A DNA stretch of 64,000 nucleotides from Sphingomonadaceae bacterium 3R27C6 (lineage in GTDB: Bacteria > Pseudomonadota > Alphaproteobacteria > Sphingomonadales > Sphingomonadaceae): the NCBI GenBank assembly GCA_005503215.1, contig SCNS01000004.1, forward strand, positions 62,001-126,000. The letters run 5' to 3'. Position 1 is the first letter of the stretch. Each line of letters starts with the position of its first letter. Both the position numbers and the translations under genes were made by a program. The notes under the pieces are model-generated. The model had not been told where the DNA came from, did not search any database, and saw nothing but the letters and a program-made list of their open reading frames with translations. This document shows positions 1-7,959 of this stretch, one piece after another.

Positions 1-339
1 GAAGATCGCGATCAACCCGCCCGACAACGACAGGATCATCAGCCACAGCAGCATCGACCCTTCGTGATTGCCCCACGTCCCCGCGACCTTGAAGATCATC
101 GGTTTCAGACTGTTGCTGTTGCGCGCGACCAGCTCGACCGACATGTCCGATCGCACGAACAGCGCGATCAGCAGGCCAAAGGCGGCCGCGGTCAGCACCC
201 CCTGCGCAACGCTCGCCGGCCGCACGAGGGCCGCCAGATCCTTCGAACCGCCACGCAGGAACAATGTCCCGGCGACGAGCGACAGGCACGCGAGCGCAGC
301 CGCGATCCACAGCAGCGCCAGACCGAGTTCGGCGATCAC
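1..339 (-). CDS. ccmF: Cytochrome c heme lyase subunit CcmF, N-terminal part (cut by window edge)
   Basis: Only the first 113 codons are in the window; the gene continues past position 1. The reverse strand opens with GTG at 339 and encodes an N-terminal membrane helix, then the CcmF signature WGNHEGSMLLW near residue 95, followed by another hydrophobic stretch. CcmF is the large membrane subunit of the System I cytochrome c maturation complex; it takes heme from CcmE and ligates it to apocytochrome c on the periplasmic side. It follows ccmC, ccmD and ccmE in the usual order on the same strand. A palindromic repeat separates it from ccmE, so coupling inside the operon is looser here than further upstream. 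GTG is chosen because a TTG one base upstream runs straight into a stop. Confidence 0.93.
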   Translation of the reverse strand, partial: MIAELGLALLWIAAALACLSLVAGTLFLRGGSKDLAALVRPASVAQGVLTAAAFGLLIALFVRSDMSVELVARNSNSLKPMIFKVAGTWGNHEGSMLLWLMILSLSGGLIAIF

Positions 340-351
340 AACCCAATCTCC

Positions 352-429
352 GTCACCCCGGCGAAGGCCGGGGTCTCATCGCCGGCGCCCATACGCACCG
401 TCGAGATCCCGGCCTTCGCCGGGATGACG
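352..429. repeat. Palindromic intergenic repeat, family 1 (copy a)
   Basis: Two 26-bp arms, 352-377 and 403-428, are near-perfect inverted copies around CCCCGGCGAAGGCCGGGG; the spacer is about 25 bp. It fills the ccmE-ccmF gap. The same core recurs at 1884, 2374 and 4467. Such REP-like units are common in sphingomonad intergenic regions. In RNA it would form a long hairpin that could protect the ccmCDE message or reduce read-through into ccmF. Confidence 0.85.
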
Positions 430-445
430 ATCAAAGAAAGGTGGA

Positions 446-883
446 TCATACCCCCGCCGGCGCCTTCATATTCTTCGGCATATCGCCCATCTGCGGCGGC
501 ATATAACGCTCGTCATGCTTGGCGAGGATGCGGTCGGCGACGAAGGTCCCGTCGGCGCGCATCCGGCCGTCGGCGACCATGCCGCTCTCCTCGCCGAACA
601 GGTCGGGGACGATGCCCTTATATTCGACCGGCACCGACGCCTTGCCGTCGGTCGCGACGAAGCGGATCGTCAGGCCGTCGGCCTGCCGCTCGATGCTGCC
701 CTTCGCGACCATGCCGCCCAGCCGCATCGGCTCGCCGACCGCCGCCTTGCCGCCCTCAATCTCGACCGGCGTACGGAAATAGGCCGCCTCATCGCGCAGC
801 GCGCTCGCTGCGAGCACACCCGCGCCACCGACGCCGCACAGCGCCACCAGCGCCAGAATCAGCCGTTGATGCTTGGCCTTCAC
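446..883 (-). CDS. ccmE: Periplasmic heme chaperone CcmE
   Basis: The 145-residue product has an N-terminal signal anchor (residues about 7-28) and the CcmE OB-fold. The heme-binding motif is LAKHDERYMPP, with the covalent heme ligand His123 and conserved Tyr127. CcmE receives heme from CcmC/CcmD in the periplasm and passes it to CcmF. It starts with GTG at 883, overlapping the ccmD stop by 4 nt, so translation is likely coupled. Its length is normal for the family. Confidence 0.96.
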   Translation of the reverse strand: MKAKHQRLILALVALCGVGGAGVLAASALRDEAAYFRTPVEIEGGKAAVGEPMRLGGMVAKGSIERQADGLTIRFVATDGKASVPVEYKGIVPDLFGEESGMVADGRMRADGTFVADRILAKHDERYMPPQMGDMPKNMKAPAGV

Positions 884-1035
884 TTACGATCCTTTCGCAG
901 CGCGTCGCTGCGCTTCTCGGCCTTTTTCATCGCGCGCCAGCTCGTCCACAGCACCGCGCCGGTCAGCACGACCGTCAGCCCATAGGCCGCGGCGACAAAC
1001 GCCCATTGCCCGCCCCCGCTGATCACCCCCGTCAC
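880..1035 (-). CDS. ccmD: Heme exporter protein CcmD
   Basis: This is a 51-codon ORF between ccmC and ccmE, starting GTG at 1035. It encodes one membrane helix (about residues 10-30) followed by a basic tail WRAMKKAEKRSD, which is the CcmD pattern: a small membrane protein that helps release holo-CcmE from CcmC. The start lies 3 bp after the ccmC stop and the stop overlaps the ccmE start. Position and topology support the call more than sequence, because CcmD is poorly conserved. Confidence 0.9.
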   Translation of the reverse strand: MTGVISGGGQWAFVAAAYGLTVVLTGAVLWTSWRAMKKAEKRSDALRKDRK

Positions 1036-1038
1036 GCG

Positions 1039-1773
1039 TCAAATCCCCTCGTCATCCGCCAGTCGTCGCAATCGCGCCGCGACGCGGTTGTCGGCGATGA
1101 TCCGCCGCATCCGCATCAAGACGATGGCGCCGAATAGCAACGAAAAGCCGAGCACGGTCAACCCCAGCGGCCACAGCAGCGCCCTGTCGATGCTCGACCC
1201 GCCCAGGGTGATGCTCGGCCCCTGATGAAGGCTGTTCCACCACACGACGCTGCGGTTGATGATCGGAATATTGATCGCGCCGACCAGCGCATAGATCGCC
1301 GCGCCGCGCGACAACGAACCGCCCTGCCTTTGCCCGTCGTCGCCGCTCGTCAGCGCAATAAAGCCCGCATAGAGAAAGAGCAGGACCAGCATCGAGGTCA
1401 TCCGCCCGTCCCATTCCCACCAGGTGCCCCAGGTCGGGCGCCCCCAGATCGATCCGGTCGCAAGGCACAGCGCGGTGAACAGCATCCCCGGCACCGCGAT
1501 CGCGCGCGCCGCGATGCCCGACAGCGGATGCCGCCAAACAAGCTGGATCAGGCCCGCGATCGCGAGCGACGTCCAGCCGCCCATGCCGAGCCACGCCGAC
1601 GGGACATGGACATAAAGGATGCGTGCGGTTTCGCCTTGCTTGTAATCGCCCGGAACCATCGCGAGCCCGGCCCAGGCACCGCCCAGCACAAGCAACAGCC
1701 CGGCACCGAGCAACCACGGCGTCAGCGGCTTGGCAATCGCAAGAAAGCGCGTGGGATTAGCGTAGGCGTGCAT
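1039..1773 (-). CDS. ccmC: Heme transporter/handling protein CcmC
   Basis: The 244-residue membrane protein has six hydrophobic segments and the tryptophan-rich heme-handling motif WGTWWEWD near residue 116, flanked by conserved histidines (YVHVPSAW and the NSLHQG loop). CcmC presents heme in the periplasm for covalent capture by CcmE. It is the first recognisable gene of this ccm operon; ccmA and ccmB are not in the window and must lie elsewhere. The upstream spacer carries a palindromic repeat. Confidence 0.95.
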   Translation of the reverse strand: MHAYANPTRFLAIAKPLTPWLLGAGLLLVLGGAWAGLAMVPGDYKQGETARILYVHVPSAWLGMGGWTSLAIAGLIQLVWRHPLSGIAARAIAVPGMLFTALCLATGSIWGRPTWGTWWEWDGRMTSMLVLLFLYAGFIALTSGDDGQRQGGSLSRGAAIYALVGAINIPIINRSVVWWNSLHQGPSITLGGSSIDRALLWPLGLTVLGFSLLFGAIVLMRMRRIIADNRVAARLRRLADDEGI

Positions 1774-1883
1774 CGGATCGCGTCGTCCTTAGGCGAGCCG
1801 GAGAAAGCGGTCCAGCAATTTGCCCGGCGCGACCCGGCACGCTGGTGTTGCCGGTGGAGAGCGTGAGGTCAAGCCTTTGGCAC

Positions 1884-1968
1884 GATGTGCTCCCCGGCGA
1901 AAGCCGGGGCCCAGATCGAGAGCGCCGCCCTAATATTCTGGGCCCCGGCTTTCGCCGGGGAGCACGTC
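1884..1968. repeat. Palindromic intergenic repeat, family 1 (copy b)
   Basis: Arms of 31 bp at 1884-1914 and 1938-1968 are inverted copies with the core CCCCGGCGAAAGCCGGGG; the loop contains TAATATT. It lies between the start of ccmC and the end of the DUF454 gene. This version has GAAAGCC where copy a has GAAGGCC, and the same substitution appears on the opposite arm. Confidence 0.85.
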
Positions 1969-1974
1969 TCACCT

Positions 1975-2328
1975 TCAACCCTCCGGTCGCGTCCAGATCC
2001 AGCTTCCCGTTACCGCTGCGGCGATCACCGGCACCATCACCCACGGCCAGGGCGAAAAGATCGCGGCGAGGACAATGCTGAACGCAAAGGCGGCCGTCGC
2101 CGCGATCTTGCCCTTGCGGCTGATCGCGCCCTTCGCACGCCACGCGTCGATATGGTGCCCGAAATGCGGGTGCGTCAGCAGCCAATTCTCGAGCCGAGGC
2201 GACGAACGCGCAAAACAAAAGGCGGCGAGAATCACGAACGGCACCGTCGGCAACAGCGGCACGAACGCGCCAATCGCGCCAAGCCCCAACGACGCCCAGC
2301 CCGCGACCAGATAAAAATGCCGTTTCAT
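1975..2328 (-). CDS. YbaN/DUF454 family small inner-membrane protein
   Basis: The 117-residue protein begins MKRHFYLVAGWASLGLGAIG and has two N-terminal helices separated by the family motif FVPLLPTVPF, a hydrophilic middle (CFARSSPRLENWLL, HPHFGHHI) and two C-terminal helices. This is the DUF454 (YbaN) layout at typical length. The function of the family is not established. It is transcribed toward ccm but is separated from it by about 200 bp and a palindromic repeat, so it is probably an independent unit. Confidence 0.85.
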   Translation of the reverse strand: MKRHFYLVAGWASLGLGAIGAFVPLLPTVPFVILAAFCFARSSPRLENWLLTHPHFGHHIDAWRAKGAISRKGKIAATAAFAFSIVLAAIFSPWPWVMVPVIAAAVTGSWIWTRPEG

Positions 2329-2373
2329 CGGGGGATGGCTTAGCGGAATCCAAGCCCGGCGCCAGCCCCTACC

Positions 2374-2435
2374 CTGTTCCCCGGCGAAGGGTGTCGGGAG
2401 TCACGTGCCTCCCGACACCCTTCGCCGGGGAACAG
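2374..2435. repeat. Palindromic intergenic repeat, family 1 (perfect hairpin, copy c)
   Basis: Two perfectly complementary 27-bp arms (2374-2400, 2409-2435) flank an 8-base loop TCACGTGC. The outer half, CCCCGGCGAAGG, is the family 1 core; the inner half, GTGTCGGGAG, differs from the other copies, yet both arms match. It lies downstream of the leucine dehydrogenase gene and could serve as its transcript end. Confidence 0.88.
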
Positions 2436-2445
2436 CCGCGGAAAA

Positions 2446-3495
2446 TCAACCCCGCCCGATCAGCTTCTGCGCCATCCGGTCGGCCACCGACGCCGCCGGC
2501 GTGCCGCTCGCCTTGCTCTCGGCCCAGATTTCGGCGAGCCGGCCGGGGATCAGGTGGATGCGGCTTTCGACTTCCTCGCGGCTGCCCTGCCCCAGATATT
2601 CGAGCGCGACGTTGATGATGCCGCCCGCGTTGATCACATAATCGGGGGCATAGACGATGCCGCGATCATGGATGCGCTGGCCGTCGGCCGCGGTCGCGAG
2701 CTGGTTGTTCGCGCCGCCCGCGACGATCGGCACACGCAGCTTTTCGATGCTCGCCTCGGTCAGGATCGCGCCAAGCGCGTTCGGGCTCAGCACATCGGCC
2801 TCGATCTCCATGATCGCTGCCGAATCGGCCAGCTCAGCGCCGAGTTCGTCGGCGAGTTCCTTCGCCCGCGCCAGATTGACGTCGGCGAGCGTCAGCTTCG
2901 CCCCCTCGGCCGCCAGCCGCCGCGCGACGCCGCCGCCGACGCTGCCGACGCCCTGGATCGCGATCCGCACATCCTTGGCGCTGTCGGTCTTCAGCCCTTC
3001 GCGAATCGCCGCCTTGATGCCGAGGTAGACGCCGAGCGCGGTCAGCGGGCCGGGGTCGCCGCCCGCCTCGCCGCTCGCCACCGGCAAGCCGCTGACATGC
3101 TTGGTGTGCTTCGAAATCTGGACCATGTCGGCGTCGGTGATGCCGACATCTTCGGCGGTGACATAAGCACCCCCGAGCGATTCGACCGCACGGCCGAACG
3201 CCGCGAGCAGTTCGGGAGTCTTGGCGGCGCCGTCATCGGCGAGGATCACGCCCTTGCCGCCGCCCATCGGCAGACCCGCCATCGCGTTCTTGTAGCTCAT
3301 GCCGCGCGACAGGCGCAGCGCGTCGGTGATCGCCGCCGCGCGCTGCGGATAATGCCAGTAACGGACACCGCCCGCGCCGGGGCCGAGGTGGGTCGAGTGG
3401 ACGGCGATAACCGCCGTCAGCCCGCTGGCGCGATCGCGGAACATGTGGACATGTTCGTGATCGTCGAAATCGGCGAAATCCCAGACAGCGGACAT
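2446..3495 (-). CDS. Leucine/valine dehydrogenase (Glu/Leu/Phe/Val dehydrogenase family)
   Basis: The 349-residue enzyme has the N-terminal catalytic domain with GPGAGGVRYW and SYKNAMAGLPMGGGKGV, giving the two active-site lysines Lys69 and Lys81, and a C-terminal Rossmann domain with GVGSVGGGVARRL. Length and motifs match NAD-dependent leucine (or valine) dehydrogenases, which reversibly deaminate branched-chain amino acids to 2-oxo acids. The ribosome site GAGGATGAG precedes the ATG at 3495. Exact substrate preference cannot be read from sequence. It is flanked by tRNA-His upstream and a palindrome downstream and looks monocistronic. Confidence 0.92.
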   Translation of the reverse strand: MSAVWDFADFDDHEHVHMFRDRASGLTAVIAVHSTHLGPGAGGVRYWHYPQRAAAITDALRLSRGMSYKNAMAGLPMGGGKGVILADDGAAKTPELLAAFGRAVESLGGAYVTAEDVGITDADMVQISKHTKHVSGLPVASGEAGGDPGPLTALGVYLGIKAAIREGLKTDSAKDVRIAIQGVGSVGGGVARRLAAEGAKLTLADVNLARAKELADELGAELADSAAIMEIEADVLSPNALGAILTEASIEKLRVPIVAGGANNQLATAADGQRIHDRGIVYAPDYVINAGGIINVALEYLGQGSREEVESRIHLIPGRLAEIWAESKASGTPAASVADRMAQKLIGRG

Positions 3496-3594
3496 AGACT
3501 CATCCTCGCATTAGAAAATTACGTCCAAACGCAATAATCCTATAGGGGCTGAGAGTCACCCCAAAATCCCGCATGTGCGTGAAGATAGAGAAAA

Positions 3595-3671
3595 TGGGGC
3601 GACCAACGGGGCTCGAACCCGCGACCTCCGGTACCACAAACCGGCGCTCTAACCAACTGAGCTATGGTCGC
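3595..3671 (-). tRNA. tRNA-His (GTG)
   Basis: The minus strand folds as a complete cloverleaf: acceptor GCGACCA/TGGTCGC, D-arm with GCTCAGTTGGTTAGAGC, anticodon stem CCGGT/ACCGG closing the loop TTGTGGT (anticodon GTG), and T-arm with GGTTCGAGCC. C73 and an encoded CCA (3595-3597) are present. The base before the acceptor (complement of 3672) is G, able to pair with C73 as the G-1 identity element of histidine tRNA. Confidence 0.97.
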
Positions 3672-3785
3672 CACATAAGCGAAGAGCGGCGCGCGAAGCA
3701 CCCTCGACAGCGCGCGGCGAATAGGCGTGCATCCCCCCGCTCGTCAAGCATTGTTCGCACGCGCTTCCCTGCTAAAAAGCGCGCC

Positions 3786-4466
3786 ATGGCTGCGAATGAT
3801 CATGTCGACATGGCGACCTCGGGCGCCGACCGCACCGCCGAGCGGCTCGCCGCCGTCCCCGGCATCCGCCGCGCGCCGACGCCAAAGCTCCAGCAGTTCA
3901 TGCTGTCCGGCTTTCTCGACGCCGAAACCTGCGCCGCGCTGATCGCGCAGATCGACCGCGACGTGCGGCCCTCGACGATCGCCGATCCGAACGGCGACGA
4001 CGCCTTTCGCACCAGCACGACGTGCGACCTCGATCACCGCGACCCGATCGTGGTCGCGGTCAACAACCGCCTCCACGACTTGACCGGCATCCCGCGCGAA
4101 TATGGCGAGCCGATGCAGGGCCAGCGCTACGACGTCGGGCAGGAGTTCAAGGCGCACACCGATTATTTCGATCCGCACGGTGCCGACTGGGAAACCTATT
4201 GCGCGATCCCCGGCCAGCGGAGCTGGACGCTGATGATCTACCTCAACGAACCCGCCGCCGGGGGCGCGACGCGCTTTCTCGCGACCGGCAAGATGCATCA
4301 GCCCGAGGCGGGCAAGCTGCTCGCGTGGAACAATGTCCACCTCGACGGCACCGCCAACCCCGACACGCTCCACCACGGGATGAAGGTGCGCAAGGGCCGC
4401 AAATATATCATCACAAAATGGTTTCGCGAGCGTCCCTGGCCGTGGGCTGAAGGGGAGCTGGCGTAA
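3786..4466 (+). CDS. 2-oxoglutarate/Fe(II)-dependent oxygenase, prolyl 4-hydroxylase-like
   Basis: The ATG at 3786 gives 226 residues; upstream in-frame codons run into tRNA-His and are not coding. The C-terminal double-stranded beta helix has the iron triad His124-x-Asp126 (HTDYFD) and His196 (LHHG), plus Lys206 for 2-oxoglutarate binding. This matches bacterial homologues of the prolyl 4-hydroxylase alpha-subunit catalytic domain (P4Hc). The natural substrate, a peptidyl proline or another residue, cannot be told. It has its own promoter region after tRNA-His and ends just before a palindrome. Confidence 0.88.
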   Translation: MAANDHVDMATSGADRTAERLAAVPGIRRAPTPKLQQFMLSGFLDAETCAALIAQIDRDVRPSTIADPNGDDAFRTSTTCDLDHRDPIVVAVNNRLHDLTGIPREYGEPMQGQRYDVGQEFKAHTDYFDPHGADWETYCAIPGQRSWTLMIYLNEPAAGGATRFLATGKMHQPEAGKLLAWNNVHLDGTANPDTLHHGMKVRKGRKYIITKWFRERPWPWAEGELA

Positions 4467-4557
4467 CAAACTGAACCCCGGCGAAAGCCGGGGCCCATAC
4501 GCGGATGGCGCAGCGCTCCTTGTCTAGCCCCCGGCTTTCGCCGGGGTACAGAGTTTG
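4467..4557. repeat. Palindromic intergenic repeat, family 1 (copy d)
   Basis: Inverted arms carry CCCCGGCGAAAGCCGGGG at 4476-4493 and its complement at 4528-4545, with outer matches CAAACTG/CAGAGTTTG. It sits between the convergent oxygenase and SIMPL genes, where a shared bidirectional transcript end is expected. Confidence 0.85.
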
Positions 4558-4559
4558 GA

Positions 4560-5303
4560 TTACTTCACCAACCGATACTGGAAATTCAGCGTCAGCGTGT
4601 TGCCGACCTGCCCCGGCTCGACCGGAGTCGCCTTGGCGTCGGCCGCCATCAGGCCGCGCGCATAAGGCATCGGCGGCTGCGGCCCGCCGAAGCTGCCTTC
4701 GCTGATCGAGACCAGCTCGACGCCGCGGAAACCCGCGAGACGCGCATAATCCTGCGCCTTCGCCTCGGCCGCCTTGATCGCGCTGCCGCGTGCGCCGACG
4801 AGCTGTGCGTCGGGATCCTTCATGCCGAACGACGGGCCGTCGATATTGGTGCCGCCCGCGGCAACGAGCGCGTCGAGCAGCGGACCGATGTCGGCGATCT
4901 TCGCCGTCGTCACGCGCACCATGTTGCTCACCTGATACCCCAGGAAGCGCGGGGGCTGGCCGTCACCGCGGTTGTTATAGTCATATTGCGGCGACAGGTT
5001 GATGCCGCTCGTCTGGATATCCTCGGCCTTGATCCCGCGCGCCTTCGCGGCGGCGATCAGCTTGTCCATCGCGGCGGCGTTCGCGCGCATCGATTCGACC
5101 GCGGTCGGCGCGGTCGTCGTCACGCCGGCACCCACGGTCGCCTGATCGGGACGCGAACGCACTTCCTCACTGACCGAAAAGGTCAGGATCGGGCCCTGGG
5201 TCGTTGCTGCGGTCACCGTCGAACCTCCCTGCTGTGCAAGCGCGGGCGTCGCCGCCATCAGCGCCAGTCCGGTTGCCATAACGGCGAACATTTGTTTCGT
5301 CAT
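4560..5303 (-). CDS. Periplasmic SIMPL-domain protein
   Basis: The product is 247 residues. The start at 5303 is chosen because AGGAGA precedes it and it begins a clear Sec signal peptide (MTKQMFAVMATGLALMAATP, cleavage near ALAQ). The mature part is a SIMPL/DUF541 domain with the usual repeated motifs (SVSEEVRSRPDQATVG, LSPQYDY, DYARLAGFRGVELV). Family members such as E. coli YggE are periplasmic and linked to oxidative stress resistance; the biochemical role is unknown. It is divergent from uup. Confidence 0.88.
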   Translation of the reverse strand: MTKQMFAVMATGLALMAATPALAQQGGSTVTAATTQGPILTFSVSEEVRSRPDQATVGAGVTTTAPTAVESMRANAAAMDKLIAAAKARGIKAEDIQTSGINLSPQYDYNNRGDGQPPRFLGYQVSNMVRVTTAKIADIGPLLDALVAAGGTNIDGPSFGMKDPDAQLVGARGSAIKAAEAKAQDYARLAGFRGVELVSISEGSFGGPQPPMPYARGLMAADAKATPVEPGQVGNTLTLNFQYRLVK

Positions 5304-5436
5304 TTCATTCTCCTGTGAACCGGGCTTTCGGTCATCTGTATGTCCGCCCCGTAACGCAGACGGAGCGAACCCGTTCCGGCCTTTGTGCGCAGCGCGCTTG
5401 CATGATGCTGAACGTATCGGTAGCGCGCCGTTCATC

Positions 5437-7212
5437 ATGGCAGCTCCCATTCTTTCATACGAAGGCCTCGGCCTTGTGCAGGGCAGCGGCTGGCTGTTCC
5501 AGGATCTCGACATTTATGTCGGCGAACGCGACCGTCTCGCGCTCATCGGCCGCAATGGCGCGGGCAAGACGACCTTGCTCAAACTGCTCGCGGGCCAGAT
5601 CGACGCCGACAAGGGCAAACGCGTGATTGTGCCCGGCACGCATGTCGTGATGCTCGAACAGGAGCCCGATTTTTCGTCGTTCGCGACGCTCATGGATTTC
5701 GCCGTCGCCGCGCCGAACGCGCCCGAAGCCTATGAGGTCGCCGCGATCGCCGACCAGCTCGGCATCGACATGAGCCGCACCGCCGCCAGCGCCTCGGGCG
5801 GCGAACGCCGCCGCGCCGCGCTCGCCCGCGCGCTCGCGCAGAATCCCGACGTGCTGCTGCTTGACGAGCCGACCAACCATCTCGACCTCGCCGCGATCGA
5901 CTGGCTCGAAAGCTGGCTCGCGCGCTACACCGGCGCGTTCGTCGCGATCAGCCATGACCGCACCTTCTTGACCCGCCTGACCCGCCAGACCTTGTGGCTC
6001 GACCGCGGCAGCATCCGCCGCAAGGAAATCGGCTTTGGCGGGTTCGAGGAATGGAGCGACGCGGTCGCCGCCGAAGAAGCCCGCGCCGCCCAGCGCCTCG
6101 ATTCGAAACTGCGGCTCGAGGCGCATTGGCTCGAACGCGGCGTCACCGCACGCCGCAAGCGCAATCAGGGGCGTCTCGAAAAGCTCAAGGAAATGCGCGC
6201 GACCCGTGCCGCGATGATCGGCGGCCCGGGCGTCGCCAAACTCGGTCTCGCCAACGACGATGTCCGCTCGAAATCGGTGATCGTCGCCGAGGGCGTGTCC
6301 AAGAGCTTCGGCGACCGCACGATTATCAAGGGCTTCGATTTCCGCGTCCAGCGCGGCGACCGCATCGGCATCGTCGGGGCCAATGGCGCGGGCAAATCGA
6401 CCCTGCTCAAGCTGCTCACCGGCGAGATCCAGCCCGACGCGGGCAGCATCACCCTCGCCCCGACGCTCGACGGCATCGTCATCGACCAGCAGCGCAGCCT
6501 GATGTCGCCCGACAAAACCGTCCGCGACATCCTCGCCGACGGCGGCGACTGGGTCGAGGTGCGCGGCGTCAAAAAGCATATCCAGGGCTATTTGAAAGAA
6601 TTCCTCTTCGACCCCGGCGTCGTCGAGGCCAGCGTCGGCGCGCTGTCGGGCGGCGAACGCTCGCGCCTCCTCCTCGCGCGCGAGTTCGCCCGCGAATCGA
6701 ACCTGCTCGTGCTCGACGAGCCGACCAACGACCTCGATCTCGAAACGCTCGACCTGCTCCAGGAAGTCATCGCCGACTATGCCGGCACCGTGCTCCTCGT
6801 CAGCCACGACCGCGACTTCCTCGACCGCACCGTCACCGTCACGCTCGGCCTCGACGGATCGGGCAAGGTCGATATCGTCGCGGGCGGCTATGCCGACTGG
6901 GAGGCCAAGCGGGTCAAGCCGAACAGCGTCAAAGCCAAGGCCGCGACCGCCGCCCCGCCGCCCCCGCCGACCGCGCGCAAGAAATTGAGCTACAAGGACC
7001 AGCGCGATTACGACCTGCTGCCGAAGCGGATCGAAGAGATTGAGAAGGAGATGGCGGGAATCGAAACCGACCTTTCCGACGGCACCCTGTTCACGCGCGA
7101 TAACGCGCGGTTCAATGCACTAACGGGGAAGCTCGACAAGCTGCGTGAGGAAAAGGCGGCAGCAGAAGATCGCTGGCTGGCGCTCGCTGAAGAGGTTGAG
7201 GCGCTTCAATAG
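5437..7212 (+). CDS. uup: ABC-F family ATPase Uup
   Basis: The 591-residue soluble protein has two ABC cassettes. The first has Walker A GRNGAGKTT (38-46) and signature SGGERRRAALARAL; the second has GANGAGKST and LSGGERSRLLLAREF. Both have Walker B followed by DEPTN. There are no membrane segments. The C-terminal tail (KKLSYKDQRDYDLLPKRI onward) is the coiled-coil domain typical of Uup rather than EttA. Uup acts on ribosomes and branched DNA and limits precise transposon excision in E. coli. The start at 5437 (MAAPILSYEG) aligns with the family; upstream in-frame codons are not conserved-looking. Confidence 0.92.
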   Translation: MAAPILSYEGLGLVQGSGWLFQDLDIYVGERDRLALIGRNGAGKTTLLKLLAGQIDADKGKRVIVPGTHVVMLEQEPDFSSFATLMDFAVAAPNAPEAYEVAAIADQLGIDMSRTAASASGGERRRAALARALAQNPDVLLLDEPTNHLDLAAIDWLESWLARYTGAFVAISHDRTFLTRLTRQTLWLDRGSIRRKEIGFGGFEEWSDAVAAEEARAAQRLDSKLRLEAHWLERGVTARRKRNQGRLEKLKEMRATRAAMIGGPGVAKLGLANDDVRSKSVIVAEGVSKSFGDRTIIKGFDFRVQRGDRIGIVGANGAGKSTLLKLLTGEIQPDAGSITLAPTLDGIVIDQQRSLMSPDKTVRDILADGGDWVEVRGVKKHIQGYLKEFLFDPGVVEASVGALSGGERSRLLLAREFARESNLLVLDEPTNDLDLETLDLLQEVIADYAGTVLLVSHDRDFLDRTVTVTLGLDGSGKVDIVAGGYADWEAKRVKPNSVKAKAATAAPPPPPTARKKLSYKDQRDYDLLPKRIEEIEKEMAGIETDLSDGTLFTRDNARFNALTGKLDKLREEKAAAEDRWLALAEEVEALQ

Positions 7213-7387
7213 CCTTCCCCCTTGATGGGGGAAGGGTACGCAGCCTTATCGCGAAGCGATTAGGCGAAGTTGGATGGGGGTGATGGCGCGTCCATGCACC
7301 ATCGCGTCAGGCCGACACCGCACCCCCACCCCTGCGACTAGCCAGCAAGCTGCCAAGTCTCGCTGCCCCCCCCATCAAGGGGGAGGT
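7213..7387. repeat. Composite palindromic repeat, CCCCCTTGATGGGGG family
   Basis: A short hairpin CCTTCCCCCTTGATGGGGGAAGG lies directly after uup (from 7213), and an inverted match, CCCCCATCAAGGGGGAGG, closes the region (7369-7386). Between them GATGGGGGTG and CACCCCCACC are also inverted. The whole stretch is one nested palindrome in the convergent uup/DUF6456 gap and probably ends both transcripts. Confidence 0.75.
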
Positions 7388-7872
7388 CATAAACCCGTCC
7401 CATAAAACCGCGCCAGCCGATCGAGCGCCAGTCCCAGTACCAGCTTCCCCGACCGCGCCGGCCAGCCCAGCGCCTTTTCCGCGCCGCCGATCCCCTCGCC
7501 CGCGCAGATGACGCGCCAGCATATATCGGCCAGCCCCGGCCCCGCGGCATCGAGCGCGGCGTGAAAGCGCCGGTGCGCATCGATCCGCGCCAGCGACGCA
7601 TCCGACGCCCGCGCGCCGCCGCGGCTTTTTCCCGGCGGCGCGGCGTCCCAGCGCATCGTCACCCGCGCCGACAACCCGGCGCGCTCATAATCGCCGCGCA
7701 ATCGCTCGCCCGCGCCGAGTTGCGCCGACGTCAACAACCCGCGCGATGCCAGCCAGGCGATCGGGCTTTCGCCGACGTTGACCGTCACATGGCGCATCAC
7801 CTGCGGCCCCGCCTTGCCCGGGTCGATCCGGTCGTCGGGGTGAAGATGCGTTTCGAGGCGGCGTGCGGTCAT
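7387..7872 (-). CDS. DUF6456 domain protein
   Basis: The 161-residue protein has the motifs VNVGESPIAWL near the N-terminus, then AGERLRGDYERAGL and a C-terminal helical part (VICAGEGIGGAEKALGWPAR, LDRLARFYG). These match the alphaproteobacterial DUF6456 family, predicted to be helical and possibly DNA-binding; no function is established. AAGGAG precedes the ATG at 7872. It is divergent from the XRE gene at 7960. Confidence 0.75.
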   Translation of the reverse strand: MTARRLETHLHPDDRIDPGKAGPQVMRHVTVNVGESPIAWLASRGLLTSAQLGAGERLRGDYERAGLSARVTMRWDAAPPGKSRGGARASDASLARIDAHRRFHAALDAAGPGLADICWRVICAGEGIGGAEKALGWPARSGKLVLGLALDRLARFYGTGL

Positions 7873-7959
7873 GCGATTCTCCTTTGCTGCACGCCGGGCT
7901 TGACACTGGAATATTTTGTAGGAAAGAAGAAACCGATTTGGTTATTTGAGGGTTTTGCG

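Noticed and set aside
7900..7929. TTGACA as -35 box for the XRE gene
   Set aside because: No convincing -10 at 16-18 bp; the sequence there is AAAGAA.
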